Shown here: piece after piece, positions 30,490 through 40,239 of the stretch
Layout of the letters: each line of letters starts with the position of its first letter
Position numbering within the stretch: position 1 is the first letter of the stretch
Source: Ceratotherium simum simum
Taxonomy: Eukaryota > Chordata > Mammalia > Perissodactyla > Rhinocerotidae
DNA length: 64,000 nucleotides
Direction: 5' to 3'
Assembly: GCF_000283155.1 (NCBI RefSeq)
Contig: NW_004454229.1
Coordinates: 2,886,519-2,950,518, forward strand
Made by a program: the position numbers and the translations under genes
Notes under the pieces: generated by a model
Database searches by the model: none
Told to the model about the DNA's origin: nothing
The model's input: only the letters and a program-made list of their open reading frames with translations

Positions 30490-31815
30490 GCAACTCCTTA
30501 GACCCTTGATCTTAACTGTGGACAAAAACCTAGGACCACGAAACAATGGAGAAACCTCCAGCATGAGAAGAGACACAGAGCTAGAGAGAGACTACAATGA
30601 ACCAACCAAAAAAAATGGGGAAAATTCAGGAGACAGAGATAAGTCAGAGAACAGGAGGAAAAATTCACTAAGAAATATCCTCAGAGAGATAAATGAAGAG
30701 GTCGTATCTATGTTGGGCTGGGGTGGGGGTGGAGCACAGAATAAATAGGAGCTCTTGGAAATTAAAACTAGGATAGCTGAACATTCAATAGAAGGATTGG
30801 GACATCAATTCAAGGAAATAATCTAGAAAGACAAGGACAAGGGAAATATGAGAAAAGACAAAAGAGGCTCACGATCCAACTCCAGATCTAGTAGTTCCAG
30901 AAAGGAAACAGAGAGATTACTAAAGGAAAAATAAAAAAGTTTCATGGAACTGAAGGACAGAAGTCTCCAGATTAAAATGGGCCACGCAGGGATGAGCACG
31001 ATGAATGACAAAAGTCACCAACATGTCACATGTATTGTGAAATTCCAGAATTCCAAGGATAAAGAGAAAATCCTAAAAAATGTCCAGAGAGAGAGAAAAA
31101 AAGTTACATATAAAAAGGACTCAGAAGGCGTGAAGTTTCTGAACAGTAACTCTAGGTGCAGAAGACAGTGGAGCAGAGCGTGGACATTCTGAAGGAGAAT
31201 TTCCAACCAGGAATTCTATGCTTAGCTAAATTATCAATCAAGGGCAAAGATAGAACACAGGATTAAGTCCACATATATGAAAACTCCCCGCCCCTGCCCA
31301 ATTTCTTAGGAAGCAACTAGAGTTTCCAAAAGAAGAGAGTAAATCAACAGAGACAGAGGACCAGGAAACAGGGGCATGGGGAGAACACTCCTGCAGACAG
31401 CTGGGCAGTGCAGTCTGGGAGGAAACACCCCTGGGAAAGGAAGCCCAAGACAGAATATGGAGACGGTATAGGGTAAAAGGTGGAGGGCAGTTCTGATAGA
31501 GCCTTCGGGGAAAGGAAGAGCCACATTTTCTTAACAGGAATGCTGATCACTGAGTTACCTAAAAATAGTGCTCCAGGTAGACTGGGCAGACAGATGGGGT
31601 AGAACACAGCTAATTCCTTATTTATTCCAACAGGAAAACAATAGATAATGAAGTTGGTAAATTAAGAAATAGCTGTATAAGCATATTACTTCGAAATATG
31701 TAGGTAAACAAAAAACACAGGTAAAAACAGCTAAAATGGTTGCTACCAAGGTGCGGAACTGGGAGGATGAATTGAGTGAGCAGAATGTGGCTATTTTTCA
31801 AAAAAGCCTTTTGAT
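30490..31815 (+). pseudogene. HAL1 or L1M ORF1 relic
   Basis: A-rich plus-strand LINE sequence. Near 30,944-31,192 a short open frame keeps an L1 ORF1-like stretch (KFQNSKDKEKILKNVQRERK) resembling the RNA-binding region of ORF1p. It is followed by 'aaccaggaattctatgcttagctaaattatcaatcaagg', a well-known HAL1/L1M motif. Stops and shifts break the rest, and no ORF2 follows, which favours HAL1. The intact family protein would be several times longer. Confidence 0.7.
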
Positions 31816-31829
31816 TTGCATCCGGCCTG

Positions 31830-31980
31830 GGCCTCAGATTTCCTAAAGCCTTTTTACATGCAATATCTCATCGGCTTCTTCAAGAAACTCCCTTGCAGAG
31901 ACAGGAAACCGAGGCCCACACAGGAGCGAGCAGTGACCTCTCAAGGTCACACAGCGAGGTCTGGTCCCGCTCCGCCACTA
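31830..31980 (-). mobile_element. MIR SINE, antisense
   Basis: 'agagacaggaaaccgaggcccacacagg' and 'acctctcaaggtcacacagcgagg' mark the minus-strand MIR that borders the CpG island. Confidence 0.8.
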
Positions 31981-32145
31981 CTCACAACCAAGCTTCAGAA
32001 ACCGGCTAAGGGCCAGCGGGGGCGCCGGACGCCCCAGACCGTGTCTCGGAACTCGGCCCCGCAACGGGAGCGTGGGCGCGGCCAGACTCAGGCAGCCCAG
32101 CCACTGTCCTCGGAAGGACACGCGGGGAAGCGGCGCGCGGTGCCG

Positions 32146-32163
32146 CAGCGCCCCCTGCCGGCC
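32146..32163 (-). promoter_or_regulatory. Strong CTCF-like motif
   Basis: cagcgccccctgccggcc closely follows the reverse-complement CTCF consensus (AGCGCCCCCTGnnGGCC), inside the CpG island. Confidence 0.55.
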
Positions 32164-32652
32164 GCCGGGCGTTCTGCTCCCAGCCGGCCCGCGCCGTCCT
32201 GGGGGAAGGGCCTGGAACCCGTCGCGTGGCTTTTACGGGCAGGCTCCGATCCGGGGGCGACTCGGGACCTCCTATGGCTGGGGGACACTGCAATGACGGG
32301 GGACCCTCTCGAGAAAAACAGGACGCGTCGGCCGCGGGCGCCCCCTCCTTGGACAGACACTGGGGCTAGAGAAGGTGATGTCTCTCTCTAGTACGTCCAT
32401 GGTACAACCGGGACTGGGACCCAGGCCTCCTGCGGAACCTTCCAGGGGCCCAAATCTCCTGGTGTCTAGAGCCTTCCGAACTGGCCTCTTGGGCTCTGGG
32501 GAAGAGCGAGAGACGAGGCGAGGGAGGGACCCGTGGGTGACCTTGGGCGAGACCTCCCCCGACCCCGAGTCTCGGTCCAGCCCGCGGGAGCGTGACCTCC
32601 AAGGGTCCTTCGCCCCGAGTCCCCAGTTGTGTTCGGCGCGCCGCAGCCGCTC

Positions 32653-32672
32653 CCGGAAGGCCCAATGGCGGC
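32653..32672 (+). promoter_or_regulatory. ETS-CCAAT-YY1 promoter cluster
   Basis: CCGGAAG (32,653-32,659), CCAAT (32,662-32,666) and AATGGCGGC (32,664-32,672) lie side by side. YY1 sites of this form often sit just downstream of TATA-less start sites in the direction of transcription, which would predict plus-strand initiation nearby. A GTGAGC that could serve as a splice donor occurs at 32,757-32,762. Confidence 0.45.
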
Positions 32673-32934
32673 CGCCGCTGACCCCTGCTGGCCGAAGGGA
32701 GAGTCGCTGCGCCGGGGACAGGCTGCGCCCCCCGCACCGCGCCGGCTCGGAGAGGCGTGAGCATCCGGCGGCTGGAGTGCCTCGCGCTGCGCTCACGCCG
32801 AGAAAACAGGCGCCGACAGGGCCCGGGAGCGGCCTCAGAGGCCTAAACACCTTCTCAGCTGCACTTTCGGATGAGAGACCCGTACCAGCCTCCACCAGGG
32901 AGCCGGGGCTTCCAATTCCTCTTCAACAAGAGCA

Positions 32935-33400
32935 GCACAGCGCCGTGGTTAGGAGCCTTGACTCCAGAACCCGACCGCCTGGGTTTGAGTCATACCTTTG
33001 GCCCTTATCAGCTGTGTGACCTTGGGCAATTTACCAAAATTCTCTGTGTCTCAATTTTTGCCACCACAAAATGGGGATAATACCTAATATATAAATACTT
33101 TATACAAACTCATTAAACCATCTAGCAACCCATTTATGAAGTAGGTACTGTTATTATCCTCATTTAACCATGAGGCACAGAAAGGTTAAGTAATTTAACC
33201 AAAGTCACACAGGAGGTAAGTGGTGGAGCTAGGGCAATAATCCAGGTAATCTAGCTCTGGGATCACTGCTCTTAATCGCCATACTATATTGGGATGATAA
33301 CAGTACTCACATTATAAGATCGTTGTGAGGATTTTATGATTTGATATTTGTGAAATGCCCAGAACAGTGCCTGGCACATAGTAAGCCCTAGGTCAGTGCT
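32935..33400 (+). mobile_element. MIR SINE, sense, split by an antisense MIR
   Basis: Head and core at 32,935-33,087 ('gttaggagccttgactccagaacc', 'agctgtgtgaccttgggcaattt', 'aaaatggggataatacc'). The 3' end resumes near 33,290 ('aagatcgttgtgaggattttatg', 'cagtgcctggcacatagtaag'). The plus-strand CpG-island frame reads into this MIR, so its last residues are repeat-derived. Confidence 0.85.
33088..33288 (-). mobile_element. MIR SINE, antisense, nested
   Basis: 'atgaagtaggtactgttattatcctcatttaacc', 'gaggcacagaaaggttaagtaa' and 'agtcacacaggaggtaagtggtggagc' form a complete minus-strand MIR inside the sense copy. Confidence 0.85.
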
Positions 33401-33404
33401 ACTC

Positions 33405-33620
33405 TGATTGTTCACTGAGCACCTACTGTGTGCCAGGCACTGTACCAGGTGCCTTGGATAGAGCAGCGAGCAGACTGACCCTGCTACTGCCCTCCAGAAG
33501 CCGCCAGCCTAGAGGGGCAGACTTTGAACAAGCCTGAGGAATGTGCAGGGTGCTCTGAGAGTCAGGATCCCAGGCCAGAGGGTGGCCCAGACCCATCCGC
33601 GGCCACTAAGGAAAGCGCAA
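33405..33620 (-). mobile_element. L2 LINE fragment, antisense
   Basis: 'tgttcactgagcacctactgtgtgccaggcactgtacc' and 'gagcagcgagcagactgaccctg' are the antisense L2 3' UTR. Confidence 0.85.
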
Positions 33621-34290
33621 AATAGAGGCAGGAGTCCAGTACAGAGAGATCCAAGGGTAGGAAACAGATACCTCAAGCCAGGGCTGAGGAAGGCGCTCAG
33701 ACGGGGCGGCTTCTGGGCTGCACCTGAGAGGTGAGGTGTTTTGCCAGGCAGAGGTGAGAGGGGGTAAGGGCCCCCCTGTGGCAGCCGTCCTCTCCATCCC
33801 CACCTGGAAGTCCTCAATCCTCCATCTAAGGCTGGGAGTCGCCTGCAGGTTGGTTTGGATTCACAAGACAAGTCATCTTGGTTTAATAACCACTCTACAG
33901 CCCAGAGGAAATATTCGCTCTGTGAGAGCTGGGGGCCTGGCATGCGGCCTCAGGGAGGTGAACTCTAAAAGGCTACCTCAGGAGGCAGGCACGTCAAGCC
34001 CTCGGAGGTGGGCAAGAGGCTGAAGAGCCACCGGCAGGGAGCTTGTGTGCAGGGAGAGTGGAGGACGGGCTGACTTTATTACTCTTTCAAAATGGCCTTG
34101 GAGCTGCCTCTCGGCGGGCTACCTGGATACCAGTCGCTCTCGCCTAGTGCCAACCAGTTTAATCGGATCTCTTTCTACTGGCTCCTGATGGCAGCCTGAG
34201 CTGGTAGGAGAAGGGGAATTTTGATCAGGTAAGGAGTGGTTCTAGGACTTCAGGGCCCTCTCAGAACAGGCAGGAGAACTTTCCAAGGGA
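33621..34290. other. Unassigned unique sequence
   Basis: No repeat recognised. A minus-strand frame of 144 codons (33,509-33,943) begins inside the L2 relic and has no domain. The interval 34,075-34,200 is repeat-free and might be conserved. Confidence 0.45.
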
Positions 34291-34299
34291 AGGAAAAGG

Positions 34300-34525
34300 A
34301 GCTGAGCCCCTTTTGTGTCAGGCCCCGTAGTGGGTGCTTTCCCTCTATGGTGGTTTTATTTTTCATCCTCGTAGCAGCCGTGTGAGGTAGAGGGAATATT
34401 TGTTATCCCCCATTTTACATGTGATGGAACCAAGACTCCAGAGGTGGCATAACTTACCCAAGGTCACTGGGCTGGTGAGCAGCAGAGGCAAGATTTGAAC
34501 CCAAGTCCAGGTGACATTAGAATGG
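34300..34525 (-). mobile_element. MIR SINE, antisense
   Basis: 'catcctcgtagcagccgtgtgaggtag', 'cattttacatgtgatggaaccaag', 'acccaaggtcactgggctgg' and 'aagatttgaacccaagtcc' are in minus-strand MIR order. A 172-codon antisense frame crosses it and is rejected as a gene. Confidence 0.88.
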
Positions 34526-34835
34526 GAACCTTTTCTACCATGTTCCAGTGCTTGCTTAGAGACGCCCGATGGGAGGGCAGGGGTATAGGGATGGGGGGAC
34601 AGGGAGGGGAGAAAGGACGGAGGAGGGGTTTGTGCCAGACCAGCGAAGGCAGAGAAATGCAGTTTAGAAGGAGTCAACATCTTCACCAAGGTCTTCGTTT
34701 TCTTCCTGGGGCCACACAGAATCAGCAGAGCTGGGGCCTCCTGCCTCTGCAGGGTATTTTTAAAACCACCCACCTCCAAAACTCCTCTGTTCCTGCACTT
34801 TAAAGTTCCTCTGAAAAGTTGGAATAAATTTGCCT
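34526..34835. other. Unassigned sequence
   Basis: G-rich patch near 34,575-34,630, then unique sequence. No repeat or domain found. Confidence 0.5.
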
Positions 34836-34839
34836 GTCT

Positions 34840-35035
34840 TTTCTCCCAGACGAATGCAGAGGAGGAAAACAAAAAGAACACGTATTTTATGAGCGCAAAT
34901 TTGGGACAGTGACACCTCCAATCATCATTTTATGGCAGATGATATACAGTAATTGGGTGTCAGGAGTAATCTATGGCCACAAGAATAGAGTCGTCTCTGG
35001 AAAAAAATGCTCTTTCCTCCCAGAAGGAAATCTGA
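34840..35035. promoter_or_regulatory. Repeat-free AT-rich patch; possible conserved element
   Basis: Unique sequence with 'tttatgagcgcaaatttggg' and 'catcattttatggcagatgat'. No transposon recognised; texture only. Confidence 0.25.
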
Positions 35036-35149
35036 GCAGTGGGGACAGGAGAGGGCGGGAACCGCAGCCTGCAGAAGGTGCAGCACAGCTGCCCAGGGGC
35101 ACGGGGTAAATGAGGCCAGGGCAGCTCGGGGTGTTCCCCAGGAGGGAGA

Positions 35150-35425
35150 GAGGAGGGGTCACGAGGAGGACTGGATTTGAGTCTGGCCTCCTAGCTCTGA
35201 CACCCCGTTGCAGCTGGGTGATTCTGGATGAAAATCCCTCGAAGGCGTTTTCTGGATGTGCCGGGGCCTGAGGTCTTCCTGCAAGGTTTCCTGAGGAGTG
35301 GAGCAGAGCTGGGCCCTGAGGGATGGGAGGATATGGATGGGCACAGAGGAGCAGGAAAGCATTCTGGACTGAGAAGCTGGCCCAGGCAAAGGTGCTGAAG
35401 GGGGACATCTGCCCTGAGGACCCTC
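35150..35425. mobile_element. MIR fragment (+) then L2 fragment (-)
   Basis: 35,150-35,240 has a sense MIR head ('ctggatttgagtctggcctcctagctctgacacc'). 35,280-35,425 is antisense L2 ('gagcagagctgggccctgagggatggg', 'gcattctggactgagaagc'). Confidence 0.65.
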
Positions 35426-35554
35426 TTAAGGGGAAGAACTGTTTTTAAGAATGCATCATTCACAAGTGTTGCCAATTTAATCCTTTATTTCTACGAGATA
35501 AAATGCTGGGCTTTTACCTTTATTTTCCTAACAAAAACACTCCCCAGAAGGCAC

Positions 35555-35710
35555 TTTGTGTCTGATGACCTGGGCTCAATTTGTACCTCCCACTTCCCCA
35601 GGCAAGTAAGCTCTCAGCCTCAGTTTCCTCATCTGTCAAAGGGGCTAATTATATCTGGAGCTATTGTGAGGAGTACATGAGATCATATCACCAAGTCCTA
35701 GGCCAGGGCC
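35555..35710 (+). mobile_element. MIR SINE
   Basis: 'aagctctcagcctcagtttcctcatctgtcaaagggg' and 'gctattgtgaggagtacatgaga' are sense MIR. Confidence 0.88.
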
Positions 35711-36065
35711 TGGAATGATCTTCCCCCAGACCTTCACATGGCCACTTCTCCTTGTCACCCTTCAGATCTCAGATATAAGCTTCTTGGGCCTTCCCTGACC
35801 ACCCAGCCTAGAGGCAGTGCTCCAGTCCCTTCCATCTCAGCATCCCGCTCATCTCCAGGGTGAAACCACAATCTGAAGTCACCCTGTCTCTTCCCTCTCC
35901 TGTTTTCTGTCTTCCCTGTAAGAATGTAAGCTCTCGAGGGCCCTCCTCAGTCTTGTATGCCACTAGAGTGCCCCCTGGCATACGATAGTGCTCAACTAAA
36001 CCCTTGTGGACTAGATGAATGAGCGTGAAACACAGAGGGTCTCAATAAATGTTTGCGTTCTCCTT
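35711..36065 (+). mobile_element. L2 LINE 3' end
   Basis: 'cttgggccttccctgaccacccagcc', 'cctgtaagaatgtaagctctcgaggg' and 'agtgctcaactaaacccttg' mark the sense L2 3' UTR. Confidence 0.88.
35966..35981 (-). promoter_or_regulatory. Weak CTCF-like motif
   Basis: gagtgccccctggcat resembles the reverse CTCF core but lacks the full flanks. It lies in the L2 3' UTR. Confidence 0.2.
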
Positions 36066-36174
36066 CCCCCCTCGCCTGCTCCTCCTTCTCTCCTTTAGCC
36101 AGCACTCCAGTGACAGGAGGAGGGAAGCAGAGGCCCTGCCTCCCTGTGGAGCAGTCCAGTCCAGGTCCTAAGGT

Positions 36175-36355
36175 TTGGCATCCCCAGTCTACTGTCTCCA
36201 GTTAAACCAGGGAGGCATCTAGAGAGGGTCAGTCTTGCCCAAGGTTACACAGGTTGTAAGTGACAAAGCCAAAACTGACCTCGAGAAGTCTGGCTACAGA
36301 GCTCAAGCTTTCAACCACGACACCACATGTCTCTCCTAACTAACGTTTTGGAGCC
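36175..36355 (-). mobile_element. MIR SINE, antisense
   Basis: 'cttgcccaaggttacacaggttgtaagtgacaaagcc' and 'tctggctacagagctcaagc' identify a minus-strand MIR. Confidence 0.85.
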
Positions 36356-36383
36356 CAGAATAGTTCTAGGTACATCACATATT

Positions 36384-39300
36384 CTTTTTTTTCCTTAAAA
36401 TTTTTAAGATTAATTTTTTTCACTTTATTGAGGTATAATTGACAAAACTATAATATATGTAAAGTTTACAACATGATGATTTGGTGTGTATGCATTGTGA
36501 CAGGATTCACTCCATCAAGTTAATTAGCACCTCCATCAACTCACGTGTTTACCTTTTTTTTTTTTTGGTGAGAACACAGATTCTACTGTCAGCAAATTTC
36601 AGTTGTACAATACAGTATTATCAACTACAGGCGCCATATTATACATTAGATCCTCAGACCTTATTCGTCTTATAACTGAAAGTTTAACCAACATCTCTCC
36701 CTATTTCCTTCACCCCGCAGCCCCTGGCAACCACCATTCTACTCTCTGTTTCTTTGAGTTTGACTTTTTTTTGGTTAGATTCCACATATAAGCAATGCCA
36801 TGCAGTGTTTGTCTTTCTCTCTCTGGCTTATTTCACTTAGCATAATGCCCTACCAATGTTGTCACAAATGGCAGCATTTCCTTTGTAAGGCTGAATAATA
36901 TTCCATTTTATGTATAAACCACATTTTCTTTATCCATTCATCCATCGATGGACACTTAGGTTGTTTCCATATCTATTGTGTATAATGTTGCAATGAACAT
37001 GGGAGTGCTGATATCTCTTTGAGATAATGATTTCATTTCCTTTGGATGTATACCCAGAAGTGGAATTGCTTGATCATATGGTAGTTCTATTATTAATTTC
37101 TTGAGGAACCTCCATACTGTTTTCCACAGTGGCTGTACCAGTTTACATTCCCACCAAGTGTACAAGGGTTCCCTTTTCTCCACATCAGTGCTGCCGTTTA
37201 CCACTTGTCTCTCTGACAATAGCCATCCTAACAGGTGTGAGGGGACATCTCATTGTGGTTTTGGTTTGCATTTCTCTGATGATTGGGGATGTTGAGCAAC
37301 TGTTCATGTACCTGTTGACCATCGGTATGTCTTCTTTAGAAAATTTTCTTTTCACATCCTTTGCCCGTTTTTTAATTATTTGTTCTTTGCTGTTAAGTTG
37401 TATGAGTTCCTTGTATATTTTGGATATTAACTTCTTATCAGATATGTGGCATGCAAATATTTTCTCCCATTCTGTAGGTTGCCTATTCATTTTATTGATG
37501 GTTTCCTTTGCTGTGCAGAAGCGTTTTACTTTGATATAGTCCCACTTGTTTATTTTTGTTTTTGTTGCCTTTGCTTTTGGTGTCAAATCCAAAATATCAC
37601 TGCGAAAACCAATGTCAAGAAGCTTACCCCGTTTCCTTCTAGGAGTTTTACAGTTTCAGGTCTTACGTTCAAGTCTCTATCCATTTGACTTGATTTTTGT
37701 GTATAGTGTGAGACAGTGGTCCAGTTTCATTTTTTTGCATGAGGCTGTCCAGTTTTCCCAACACCATTTATTGAAGAGACTGTCCTTTCCCCATTGTACA
37801 TTCTTAGCTCTTTTGTTGAAAATTAATTTGACTATATGAGCAAGTTTATTTCTGGGCTCTCTATTCTGTTCCATTGATCTATGTGTCTGTTTTTAAGCCA
37901 ATACCATACTGTTTTGATTACTATGGCTTTGTAACATAGTTTGAAATTAGGAAGTGTGATGCCTTCAGCTTTGTTCTTCTTTCTCAAGATTGCTTTGGCT
38001 ATTCGGGGTTTTTTTGTGGTACCATATGAATTTTAGGATTTTTTTTCTTTTTCTGTGAAAAATGACATTGGAATTTTGATAGGGATTGCATTGAATCTGT
38101 ATATCATTTTGAGTAGTATGGACATTTTAACAATATTCTTCCAATCCATGAACACAGAATATCTTTCCATTTATTATGTCTTCTTCAGTTTCTTTCATCA
38201 GTATTTTATAGTTTTTGTTTTACAGATCTTTCACCTCCTTGGTTAAATTTATTCCTAAGTATCTGATTCTTTTTGACGCTATTGTAAATGGGATTGTTTT
38301 CTTAATTGCTCTTTCCAAAGGTTCATTGTTAGGGTATAAAAATGCAACTGATTTTTGTATACTGATTTTGTATCCTGAAACTTTATTGAATCTGTTTATT
38401 AGTTTTAACAGTTTTTTGGTGGGGTTCATAGGGTTTTTGGTATATAACATCATGTCACCTGCAGAGACAATTTTACTTCTTTCTTTCTGATTTGGATGAC
38501 TTTTATTTTGTTTTCTTGACTGATTGCTCTGGCTAGGACTTCCAGCATTGTGTTGAATAAAAGTGGCAAGAGAGGGCATCCTTGTCTTGTTCCTGATCTT
38601 AGAGAAAAAGCTTTCACTTTTCACCACTGAGTATGACGTTAGCTGTGGGCTTGTCATATATGGCCTTTATCATATTGAGGTGCATTCCATCTATATGTAA
38701 TTTGTTGAGAGTTTTTATCATGAAAGATGTTGAATTTTGTCAAATGCTTTTTCTGCATCTATTCAGATGATCACATGATTTTATCTTTCATTTTGTTAAT
38801 GCGGTGTATCACATTTATTGATCTGCATATGTTGAACCATCCTTGCATCTCAGGAATAAATTCTACTTGATCATGGTCTATGATCCTTTTAATGTATTGT
38901 TGAATTCAGTTTGCTAATATTTTGTTGAGGATTTTTGCATCTATGTTCATCAAGGATATTGGCCTGTAATTTTCTTTTTGTGTAATGTCCTTGTCATGGC
39001 CAGCCAGAGGCCGTGAGGTCATGAGGAATGCTGGCCTCATAAAATGTTTAGAAGTGTTCCCTCCTATTCCATTTTTTGGAAGGTTTTTGAGAAGGGTTGA
39101 TCTTAATCCCTTTTTAAATGTTTGGTAGAATTCACCAGCGAGGCCATCTGGTCCTGGACTTTTGTTTGTTGGGAGATTTTTGATTACTGATTCAATCTCC
39201 TTACTAGTAATTGGTCTGTTCAGATTTTCTGTTTCTTCATGATTCAGTCTCAGTAGGGTGTATGTTTTTAGGAATTTATCCATTTCTTCTAGGTGATCTA

Positions 39301-40112
39301 ATTTCTTGGCGTATAATTGTTCATAGTAGTTTCTTATAATCCTTAGTATTTCTGTGTTATCAGTTGTAATGTATCCTCTTTCATTTCTGATTTTATTTAT
39401 TTGAGTCTTATCTCTTTTTTTCTTAGTCTAGCTAAAAGTTTGCCAATTTTGTTTATCTTTAAAAAAAACAAGTCTTAGTTTCATTGATCTTCTATTGTCT
39501 TTCTAGACTCTATTTCATTTATTTTGGCTCTAATCTTTGTTATTTCCTTCCTTCTACTAACTTTGGGCTTACTTTGTTCTCTTTCTAGTCCCTTCAGGTG
39601 TATTGTTGCAGATCTTTCTTTCTTCATAATGTAGGTGTTTGTTGCTATAAACTTCACTCTCAGAACTGCTTTTGCTGCATCCCATTAAGTTTTGGTATGT
39701 TGTGTTTCCATTTTCATTTGTCTTAAGATAATTTTTATTTCTCTTTTGATTTCTTCTCTGACCCATTGGTTTTTCATGAGCATGTTGTTTAACCTCCACA
39801 TATTTGCGAATTTTCCAGTTTTCGTCTTGTAATTGATTTCTACTTTTATACCATTGTTCTTGGAAAAGATGCTTGATATGATTTCAATCTTCTTAAATTT
39901 ATTAAGACTCACTTTGTGGCCTAACATATAATCTATCTTGGAAAATGTTCCATGTGCACTTGAGAAGAATGTATATTCTGCTGCTGTTGGATGGAAAGTT
40001 CTATATATGCCTATAGGTCCATCTGATCTAATGTGTAGTTTAAGTCCAACATTTCCTTATTGACTTTCTGTCTGGATGATCTATCCACTGTTGAAAGTGG
40101 GGCATATATTGT
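36384..40112 (-). mobile_element. L1 LINE, antisense, 5'-truncated, about 3.7 kb
   Basis: Minus-strand L1 from a T-rich (poly-A) left end through the 3' UTR and most of ORF2 up to the endonuclease region. Broken minus-strand frames preserve ORF2 landmarks: the C-terminal LVQPLWKTVWRFLKKL (36,956-37,219), [20 protein letters not shown] (37,185-37,592), a reverse-transcriptase [20 protein letters not shown] block (38,906-39,283) and WRLNNMLMKNQWVREEIKRE (39,685-39,927). The catalytic A/DD region is altered to SAGDMM and the frame shifts repeatedly, so it cannot be active. It is the longest single element in the window. Confidence 0.95.
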
Positions 40113-40235
40113 CTTTTTTAATGATTACAACAAATCTGAGAGGTAGGCATTATCTTCTGTTTTACAGTTAGGGGAAACTGAGGCTACACGTCAGTAGCAA
40201 AGCCTAACCTTGAACAAAGATGGATTTGACCTCTC
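40113..40235 (-). mobile_element. MIR SINE fragment, antisense, between two L1s
   Basis: 'acaaatctgagaggtaggcattatcttctgttttacagttagggg' is an antisense MIR core left between two L1 insertions. Confidence 0.75.
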
Positions 40236-40239
40236 TATT

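Larger units (their letters stand above)
32000..32880. promoter_or_regulatory. CpG island, candidate promoter
   Basis: CpG dinucleotides are dense throughout, in sharp contrast to the CpG-poor flanks. For example, 32,041-32,100 holds about seven and 32,101-32,160 about ten. It carries an ETS/GABPA site, CCAAT and a YY1 motif within 20 bp (32,653-32,672), a CTCF-like site and no TATA box. Open frames on both strands (32,272-32,895 minus, 32,375-33,019 plus) are long because GC-rich DNA lacks stops and match no domain I know. It may be a non-coding or 5'-UTR promoter. Confidence 0.75.

Noticed and set aside
32272..32895. 207-codon minus-strand frame in the CpG island
   Set aside because: Arg/Pro/Ser-rich product with no recognised domain; GC-rich DNA has few stops and plus-strand frames of similar length overlap it.
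32375..33019. 214-codon plus-strand frame in the CpG island
   Set aside because: Its last residues are translated MIR sequence, and no domain is visible. Kept only as possible 5' non-coding exon DNA.
33509..33943. 144-codon minus-strand frame
   Set aside because: Overlaps an L2 relic and continues into unassigned DNA; no family resemblance.
34363..34881. 172-codon minus-strand frame
   Set aside because: Crosses an antisense MIR and unique sequence without any domain.
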